Source: Melitaea cinxia
Lineage: Eukaryota; Arthropoda; Insecta; Lepidoptera; Nymphalidae
Assembly (NCBI RefSeq): GCF_905220565.1
Contig: NC_059406.1
Coordinates: forward strand, 15,909,314 to 15,973,313
Length of the DNA stretch: 64,000 nt
Direction: 5' to 3'
The translations under genes and the position numbers were made by a program. Below are positions 62,401 to 64,000 of this stretch, piece after piece (position 1 is the first letter of the stretch; each line of letters opens with the position of its first letter). A model generated the notes under the pieces. The model had not been told where the DNA came from, searched no databases, and saw only the letters and a list, made by a program, of their open reading frames with translations.

Positions 62401-64000
62401 CCATGTCAATGACCAAAAGGAAACACCTGTCTCGACTAAGGCAGATGCCAAGACTCCGAGCCCTGTCAAGGAGGATAAAGAAGACTCTGCTTTGGTGAAG
62501 CATGATGAGAAGGTTCCAAGCCCTGTTAAGGAAGAAAAGAAAACACCTGTTTCAGCAAAGCCAGACGACAAGACTCCAAGCCATGTCATGGAGGACAGAG
62601 ATGCGCCTGCCTTGATGAAGTCAGATGAGAAAGTTCCAAGCCCTGTCAAAGACGAAAAGAAATCCCCTGTCTCGATAAAACCAGATGACAAGACTCCAAG
62701 CCCTATAAAGGAGGACAAAGAAGCAGCTGCCTTGGTTAAGCCAGATGAGAAGGTTCCAAGCCCTGTAAAAGAAGAAAAGGAAACATCTGTCTCACCAAAA
62801 CCAGATGAAAAGATTTCGAGCCCTGTCAAGGAAGAAAAGGAAACAAATTTCTCGAAAATGCCAGACGAAAAAACTCCTAGCCCTGTCAAGGAGGATAAAG
62901 AATCACTTATTTCTGCCGAGCTGGATGAAAAGGTTTCCAACCTTGTCAAAGAACTAAAAGAGACACCTGTCATAGCAAAATTGGATGAAAAGATTCCGAG
63001 CACTGTCGAGGAAAGAAAAGAAACATCTGTCTTGACAAAGCCAGGCGAGAAGGTTCCAAGCCCTGTCAAAGACGAAAAGAAAACACCTGTCTCGATAAAA
63101 CCAGATGATAAGACTCCAATACCTGTAAAGGAGGACAGAGAAGCAGCTGCCTTGGCTAAGTCAGACGAGAAAGTTCCCAGCCCTGTAAAAGAAGCAAAGG
63201 AAACATCTGTCTCAACAAAGTCAAATGAAAAGATTTCGAGCCCTGTCAAGGAGGATAAAGAAGAACCTGCCTCGGTGAAGCATGACGAGAAGGTTCCAAG
63301 CCCTGTTAAAGAAGAAAAGCAAACACCTGTCTTAGCAAAGCCAGATGAAAAGATTCCGAGCCCTGTTAAGGAAGCAAAGGAAACACCTATACCAGAAAAG
63401 TCGGATGAAAGGATTAGAAGCCCTGTCAAGGAGGGAAAAGAATCACCTATTTCTGCCAAGATGGATGAAACAGTTCCCAGCCTTGTCAAGGAACTGAAGG
63501 AAACACCTGTCTCAATAAAGCCAGATGAAAAGATATCGAGCCCTGAAGAGGAAGAAAAGGAAACACCTGTCTCAGCAAAGCTAGACGAAAGGACCCCGAG
63601 CCCTGTCAAGGAAGATAAAGAGGCACCTGCCTTGGTGAAGCCAGGTGAGAAGGTTTCAAGCCCTGTTAAGGAAGAAAAAGAACCACCTGTCTCAGAAAAG
63701 CCAGACCGCAAGATTCCAAGCTCTGTCACGGAAGATAAAGAAGTACCTGCTTTGGTAAAGCCAGACGAGAAGGTTCCAAGCCCAGTTGAAGAAAAAAAGG
63801 AAATACCTGTCTCAGCAAAGCCGGACGAAAAGATCCCTAGCCCTGTAAAGAAAATTAAAGAAACATCTGCCTCGGTAAAGCCAGGTGACAAGACTCCAAG
63901 CTTTGTCACGGAGGACAAAGAAGCACCTGCCTTGGCGAAGCTGGACGAGCATTATCTGAGCCCAGTTAAGGAAGAAAAGAAAACACTTATCTCAGAAAAG
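26548..64000 (+). CDS. futsch: futsch / MAP1B-like gene, seven coding exons, open at both ends
   Basis: Joined exons 26548-26646, 35588-35760, 37919-38144, 49539-49697, 55759-55940, 56712-56883 and 57138-64000 give one uninterrupted frame of 2,624 codons. Futsch is the insect MAP1-family protein. It binds microtubules in axons and dendrites and is needed for neurite growth and synaptic bouton organisation (family knowledge). The conserved N-terminal half matches Futsch residue by residue in my recognition, for example LLSWDSGEHQVDLEKEL, ASENLVTEILIHPQMNTL and NNCSVSGM. The long acidic and basic arm with Ser-Pro repeats also fits. Missing are the start codon with the first exon(s), and the end of the arm with the C-terminal light chain. 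Split phases agree at every junction (1, 0, 1, 1, 0, 1). No frameshift or premature stop was found. Drosophila Futsch is about 5,500 residues, so less than half the protein may be present here. Confidence 0.95.
27057..27210 (-). repeat. family C SINE, head half
   Basis: On the minus strand it has the cgttggcgctgtcacagcac head and a B-box-like segment. A short duplication near gaactccccgtccgcaacc disturbs the B box. The body is cut off after the cccacaaagactgc segment. Confidence 0.7.
28027..28360 (+). repeat. family A element, near full length
   Basis: It runs from cagcctattgcagtccactg through ccacgctgggcaggcgggtt and tatttcaaagccagcagttg to tgccgtaaccacacagca. It matches 48819-49155 in reverse. 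Confidence 0.8.
28374..28465 (+). repeat. family J repeat, copy 2
   Basis: It matches 16834-16925 over about 90 bases. It sits immediately after a family A copy. Confidence 0.7.
28755..28965 (+). repeat. family M LINE-like tail
   Basis: It begins taatattatgaagctgaaa, has caccgaggaaggctta, and ends gtgaaaccgtggggcacaac. The open frame across it is not a gene. Confidence 0.55.
29283..29545 (+). repeat. family F MITE-like element with internal hairpin
   Basis: It reads cttctttacgtacgcttgac to gtggtctaaagcacactcgt plus a T run. A perfect hairpin with 14-bp arms (aataggcctttaat, 4-base loop) lies at 29455-29486. Confidence 0.72.
29884..29955 (+). repeat. family B fragment
   Basis: Only the terminal 60-70 bases are present: gggccggcaaacgagcgtac, and ttaccctagcttatagacg. 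Confidence 0.65.
30478..30508. repeat. (AAAAAAT)n simple repeat
   Basis: About four A-rich 7-base units in tandem. Confidence 0.8.
31573..31840 (+). repeat. family A element preceded by (ATC)n
   Basis: An (atc)n run at 31573-31598 leads into cagcctattgcagtccactg. The element ends near taagttccaagttggtagtg. Confidence 0.8.
33531..33712 (+). repeat. family B element, internal deletion
   Basis: It starts cgagcgtacggctcacctga and ends ccccagtcgggctgctcaac. The segment covering the cttatagacgcctgcaacac part is missing. Confidence 0.72.
33899..34010 (-). repeat. family C SINE, tail half
   Basis: It contains cttcagcctgtgatatccca and gcttaatccaccacgctgct. The tRNA-like head is absent. Confidence 0.72.
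34848..34987. repeat. hairpin of two opposed family A heads
   Basis: The left arm 34848-34911 and right arm 34926-34987 are imperfect reverse complements (catgggcctccacaagttcg against acttgtggaggcctatgtcc). A spacer of about 14 bases separates them. Confidence 0.8.
34988..35164 (+). repeat. family C SINE with internal deletion
   Basis: It reads caggtgtttgccgtggtctg to gatattacaggctgaaac. The part between cgttaagccgtc and ccgcattggagcagcg is shortened, and the head is missing. Confidence 0.72.
35278..35450 (-). repeat. family F MITE-like element, one end lost
   Basis: It contains gatcacacttttcgtaacgc and agtttactcccctgtcaagc, the reverse of the copy at 29283-29545. It ends about 140 bp before futsch exon 2. 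Confidence 0.65.
35588..35760 (+). CDS. futsch: futsch exon 2 (MAP1 N-terminal region)
   Basis: The exon is 173 bp after the acceptor tttccag and before the donor gtacgtat. The first two bases complete a glycine codon split with the previous exon, and 57 codons follow (residues 34-90), ending on a whole codon. It encodes GERLIQYASENLVTEILIHP, then a Met/Leu-rich helix-like stretch (QMNTLMQCMRNLLSSF), then THR-like HRHLVHAGYTFAGNGSW. This is among the most conserved blocks of the MAP1 family, and I assign it with very high confidence. The antisense open frame across the same bases is a shadow. The exon lies about 250 bp upstream of a family G repeat fragment. Confidence 0.96.
35855..36012 (-). 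repeat. family G fragment
   Basis: The reverse complement has gaagcaaaaactttttatcc, acgaaaattgcacggacg and atgcataaaaatacattaaa. The palindromic end seen in the other two copies is missing. Confidence 0.65.
36555..36732 (+). repeat. family D element, 5' end degraded
   Basis: It contains ggggataacttcgtcgccta, then ttgaagttggtttatttttt and gtttgctaacaaac. A short (ta)n run replaces the start. Confidence 0.6.
37578..37825 (-). repeat. family B element, diverged
   Basis: It reads aactgaggtaaggcacacaa, ttacagaagatcacaata and gcttctgatattgcaggcgt. It ends about 95 bp before futsch exon 3. Confidence 0.7.
37919..38144 (+). CDS. futsch: futsch exon 3 (MAP1 N-terminal region)
   Basis: The exon is 226 bp after the acceptor ttgtttcag and before the consensus donor gtaagtac. 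It starts in phase 0, continuing WIMQ into DGTFSLADFTDAYQENEVQR, and ends with one base of a split threonine codon (residues 91-166). It includes the block SIDIHCSTGGGEWHKLPD and the segment KHCKIRVNPTDILDSGSQAI, which lead into the beta-lactamase-like fold in this family. A family B repeat ends less than 100 bp upstream of it (37578-37825). Other frames over this exon are open but have no family resemblance. Confidence 0.96.
38278..38470 (+). repeat. LINE-like tail ending in a (CA)n tract
   Basis: It starts atactagctgagctagcgat, ends gtagtttcggaaatcaacct, and runs into about 18 CA units at 38431-38469. Confidence 0.6.
38838..39110 (+). repeat. interspersed element of unknown class
   Basis: It has tgactgtctgtctgtg, ttttatgagactttcactag and gaggctgtgcaggaatatat. 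This wording is common in insect repeat debris. Only one copy is in the window. Confidence 0.4.
39205..39362 (-). repeat. family E SINE-like element
   Basis: It contains gattcttctctgcagaatct and gcatcggtggtagctttaat, and ends tatttgaataaagatgtttt. Confidence 0.75.
39803..40078 (-). repeat. family C SINE, diverged
   Basis: It contains agcctgcaacatcccactag, taacgatcgctatcagat and cccgagcgggaatcgaata. An extra short duplication of cttcacc(a/t)cttgcta is present near 39885. The head's A box is lost. Confidence 0.68.
40695..40915 (+). repeat. RTE/LINE-like 3' tail
   Basis: It begins ctagctgtgctcgtgactta and has aatcggtccagccgtttcag. It ends caaacagacagacaaaca, a typical tail arrangement. Confidence 0.6.
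41425..41730 (-). repeat. family B element with a nested insertion
   Basis: Family B sequence before 41490 and after 41600 is continuous with the consensus. The insertion (about 41490-41600) starts with a T run and has tgggcttactcttgacctca, so it looks like a short element on the minus strand. Confidence 0.7.
42098..42155 (+). repeat. family A fragment
   Basis: It carries cagcctatcgcagtccactg, then aggcctccccaagttcgcac. Confidence 0.65.
42785..43126 (+). repeat. member 2 of a near-identical inverted pair
   Basis: It starts gtcacggttagtgaggtgta and runs to a family A head near 43090. It is the near-identical reverse complement of 11922-12268. Confidence 0.85.
43720..43835 (+). repeat. family A fragment (head)
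   Basis: It starts catcattacagcctatacag and breaks off after gctgggcaggcgggttggt. Confidence 0.72.
46586..46755. repeat. foldback element with 67-bp arms
   Basis: Arm 46586-46652 pairs with 46689-46755 with only a few mismatches, including tcgtgg against ccgcga. The loop of 36 bases contains gcaaccatggtcacggg. The arms carry tttcggattttatcg and ccgacgtttcg. Confidence 0.92.
46860..46985 (+). repeat. family C SINE, middle part only
   Basis: It contains cagatgtttgccgtggtatg and cgtcggtcctggttgttatc. It ends after tgatagcgatcg, with both head and tail missing. Confidence 0.7.
47087..47283 (-). repeat. family F MITE-like element, both ends present
   Basis: It starts aacgagtgtgctttagacca and ends cgtaaagaagttttacttca. 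It gives the clearest outline of the family. Confidence 0.72.
47987..48160 (+). repeat. family K element, copy 2
   Basis: It begins cattgcatagtataaaacaa and ends gtgcgaagtcgcggcgggtc, the reverse complement of the start of the element at 23281. Confidence 0.65.
48495..48750 (-). mobile_element. LINE-like 3' tail
   Basis: The (ttta)n start at about 48502-48520 is followed by a non-coding body, in the same arrangement as 15455-15691. It is inserted in a LINE-like tail that resumes at 49160. Confidence 0.5.
48819..49155 (-). repeat. family A element, near full length
   Basis: It reads catgctgtgtggctacggca to agtggactgtataggctgta, then (atg)n. It is the reverse of 28027-28360. Minus-strand open frames here are repeat shadows. 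Confidence 0.8.
49160..49275 (-). repeat. LINE-like tail, second part after insertions
   Basis: Its reverse complement matches 3350-3480 (gataagtaatcac and gatcggttcaatggtttt). The matching start of the element is at about 48465-48490. Confidence 0.62.
49316..49480 (+). repeat. family E SINE-like element next to exon 4
   Basis: It contains accgattcggaatgtagatt and ctgcagagaagaaccgacaa. It ends about 60 bp before the exon 4 start. Confidence 0.75.
49539..49697 (+). CDS. futsch: futsch exon 4 (start of the metallo-beta-lactamase-like fold)
   Basis: The exon is 159 bp between the acceptor ttcaacag and the donor gtaagtga, covering residues 166-219 with split codons at both ends. It encodes YLEPYVVPASLEQLLVSSDV, then NIRFSHPTLYVFPGGQGDAA, then LFGINGFNML. 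The hydrophobic strand plus glycine pattern (FPGGQGDAALFGINGFNML, followed by VDGG across the next junction) is the opening of the MBL-like domain of MAP1 proteins. The frame is exact on both sides. A family E SINE-like repeat (49316-49480) ends about 60 bp before the acceptor, unusually close to a coding exon. Confidence 0.96.
50330..50707 (-). repeat. family D element
   Basis: It reads gtttgctggcaaacgaagta with accgacttcaattatatcga, and ends tttttttaaagtcggttaaa. It is longer than 12776-13060 by an internal segment. Confidence 0.7.
50985..51085 (-). repeat. isolated GC-rich block, probable LINE 3' fragment
   Basis: The block is bounded by attccgc and gcggaat. It includes gccaaggccagcttggcctc. 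On the minus strand aaggggtttaaatcacgga and gatgccccggaggcc resemble a LINE 3' untranslated end. Confidence 0.35.
52258..52695 (+). repeat. family D element with an internal partial duplication
   Basis: It starts acaggaggttctcaattcaa and ends aattgaagtcggtttttttat. The segment cttttgactgggtggatct recurs as cttttaactgggtataccg about 170 bases later. Confidence 0.65.
53295..53482 (+). repeat. family C SINE, head missing
   Basis: It reads cctcggagagcacattaagc to gatattacaggctgaagcgt. A 3' end typical of the family is intact. Confidence 0.75.
54023..54228 (+). repeat. family D element, short form
   Basis: It starts accgactcaaaaaaggagg and ends ttgaagtcggtttttttcgt plus gtttgcgagcaaac. Confidence 0.7.
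55127..55203 (+). repeat. family L fragment, copy 2
   Basis: It shares gtacgattttatttttgtgt and tacccacacatta with 25612-25690. Confidence 0.6.
55228..55375 (+). repeat. family C SINE, tRNA-like head half
   Basis: It contains taccgcagcgatcacagcac (A-box-like) and cgcgggttcaatccccgct (a clean B box), followed by tttgtattggccgtatacat. It is cut off after gggtgtttgtgcttg. Confidence 0.78.
55501..55650 (+). repeat. family D fragment upstream of exon 5
   Basis: It contains agacttaaaaaaaggtggta and ttactgggcataccgatttt. Only the left half is present, and it ends about 100 bp before exon 5. Confidence 0.5.
55759..55940 (+). CDS. futsch: futsch exon 5 (metallo-beta-lactamase-like fold, active-site region)
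   Basis: The exon is 182 bp between the acceptor cattccag and the donor gtgagtat. Two bases complete a split valine, then 60 codons follow (residues 220-279). It reads DGGFSRKACWWDFARHLDRL, then DAVLFTRLNNCSVSGMASVL, and ends FFCNLE. In catalytic metallo-beta-lactamases the strand equivalent to VLFTRLNN is followed by an HxHxDH metal motif. Here that position holds TRLNNCSVSG with no histidine, so the fold is expected not to bind metal or catalyse, as in other MAP1 proteins. Overlapping open frames of about 60 residues on both strands are shadows. Confidence 0.96.
55941..56711 (+). other. futsch intron between exons 5 and 6 (0.8 kb)
   Basis: The intron is bounded by gtgagtat and attttaag. 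It contains a family B fragment fused directly to a family C SINE (56100-56346) and a degenerate family H SINE remnant (about 56453-56530, minus orientation). Confidence 0.9.
56100..56346 (+). repeat. family B fragment fused to a family C SINE
   Basis: Bases 56100-56162 read gtcgccaaacaagggtacgg and aagcatcgcaagcg (family B). They join directly at 56163 to gagagcacgttaagctgtcg of family C, which runs to caggctgaag. Confidence 0.65.
56712..56883 (+). CDS. futsch: futsch exon 6 (MAP1 N-terminal region)
   Basis: The exon is 172 bp after the acceptor ctattttaag and before the donor gtaagttg. It starts in phase 0 and ends with one base of a glycine codon (residues 280-337). It encodes ERRGLASPDGDKDSDPLLVS, then LLQSGSDMMTDLRHLNLKPQ, then HCYRSPDPINLYHKVGH. 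The segment INLYHKVGHG followed by TLDMYV in exon 7 is a strong family signature. An apparent frame starting at 56616 runs into this exon from the intron, but its first 32 codons are intronic and it reads on past the donor, so it is not a real start. Confidence 0.95.
56884..57137 (+). other. futsch intron between exons 6 and 7 (254 bp)
   Basis: The intron is bounded by gtaagttg and tattccag. It is AT-rich and holds no repeat element that I can recognise. It is the only intron of those visible without one. Confidence 0.92.
57138..64000 (+). CDS. futsch: futsch giant exon 7: end of MBL-like region, charged arm, 20-residue SPVK repeats (open at window end)
   Basis: The exon follows the acceptor tattccag and stays open for 6,863 bp to the window edge, which falls on a codon boundary (residues 337-2624). 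The first ~95 residues finish the conserved globular part (TLDMYVLNPSKDSKYVREFL; FPIPNLVSICALLVWRPANP; HKIFEGLERLRHLEFLQHP). Next come a Ser/Thr/Lys-rich basic stretch with Ser-Pro and Lys-Ser-Pro sites (about 57960-58370), a charged helical stretch with NYEDILRDAKK and EEYLIIEKEEVDQY (about 58377-58680), and a long Glu/Lys-rich disordered arm. A block with AKVTLIPGKDLEPVKEYEDS lies near 59480, and a Thr-rich basic block at about 61020-61350. The tandem repeat starts about 61922. A single giant exon carrying the disordered arm is the usual futsch/MAP1 organisation. Microtubule binding by the Lys-rich parts and phosphorylation at Ser-Pro sites are inferred from the family. Confidence 0.96.
61922..64000 (+). 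repeat. futsch: coding tandem repeat: 60-bp unit (20 residues), 33 complete units plus partial ends
   Basis: Complete units run from 61982 to 63970, with a degenerate unit before and half a unit after, cut by the window edge. The consensus is EEKETPVSAKPDEKVPSPVK. An alternative flavour begins EDKEAPALVK. Twenty units end in an exact SPVK, and others carry SPIK, IPVK, SLVK or SPVE. All units are 60 bp except unit 8 (62342-62410), which has 9 extra bases encoding a duplicated SQE/SHV-like end. Because the unit is a multiple of three, all frames keep their phase through the array, which leaves one antisense frame open for 763 codons. The array probably continues beyond 64000. Confidence 0.95.

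Noticed and set aside
61627..63918. 763-codon minus-strand frame as a real gene
   Set aside because: It lies wholly within the coding repeat of futsch. Its periodic protein is the mirror of the 60-bp unit, and no other evidence supports it.
61982..63970. CRISPR array or satellite DNA
   Set aside because: The regular 60-bp unit has no unique spacers and is part of an open coding frame with a protein-level consensus.

Overview
The window is AT-rich animal nuclear DNA. It is very probably from a moth or butterfly (Lepidoptera). The one recognisable gene is an insect Futsch/MAP1-family gene, and the introns are packed with short interspersed elements of the kind lepidopteran genomes carry: tRNA-headed SINEs, MITE-like elements, and 3' tails of LINEs. 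The species cannot be named from the sequence alone.

The gene is futsch (microtubule-associated protein 1B-like), on the + strand. Seven coding exons can be joined without a gap in reading phase: 26548-26646, 35588-35760, 37919-38144, 49539-49697, 55759-55940, 56712-56883, and 57138 to the window edge at 64000. Every intron starts with GT and ends with AG. The joined exons give 2,624 codons. The gene is open at both ends: the first exon begins at an acceptor site in mid-codon, so the start codon and at least one upstream exon lie elsewhere, and the last exon is still open at 64000, so the rest of the repeat arm and the C-terminal light-chain part lie beyond. Residue numbers below count from the first complete codon in the window.

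Layout: 1-26547 has no exon I can recognise and is most simply the long intron upstream of the first exon seen. Introns of about 8.9, 2.2, 11.4, 6.1, 0.8 and 0.25 kb follow. Exons 1-6 and the start of exon 7 encode the conserved MAP1 N-terminal region, including a metallo-beta-lactamase-like fold. Exon 7 (more than 6.86 kb) then encodes a lysine/glutamate-rich disordered arm. From about 61922 this arm becomes a 20-residue tandem repeat (33 complete units plus two partial ones) with a Ser-Pro-Val-Lys core, resembling the phosphorylated KSP repeats of vertebrate neurofilament tails.

The gene-free DNA holds about a dozen repeat families, labelled A-M here by mutual similarity within the window. 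Several copies are nested. Notable structures are a near-identical inverted pair 30.5 kb apart (11922-12268 and 42785-43126), a perfect-length 67-bp-arm foldback (46586-46755), a hairpin built from two opposed family A fragments (34848-34987), and layered insertions at 6310-6836, 15262-15736 and 48465-49275. No bacterial-type operon, CRISPR array, rRNA gene or functional tRNA gene was seen. Long open frames on the minus strand under exon 7 are shadows of the coding repeat.
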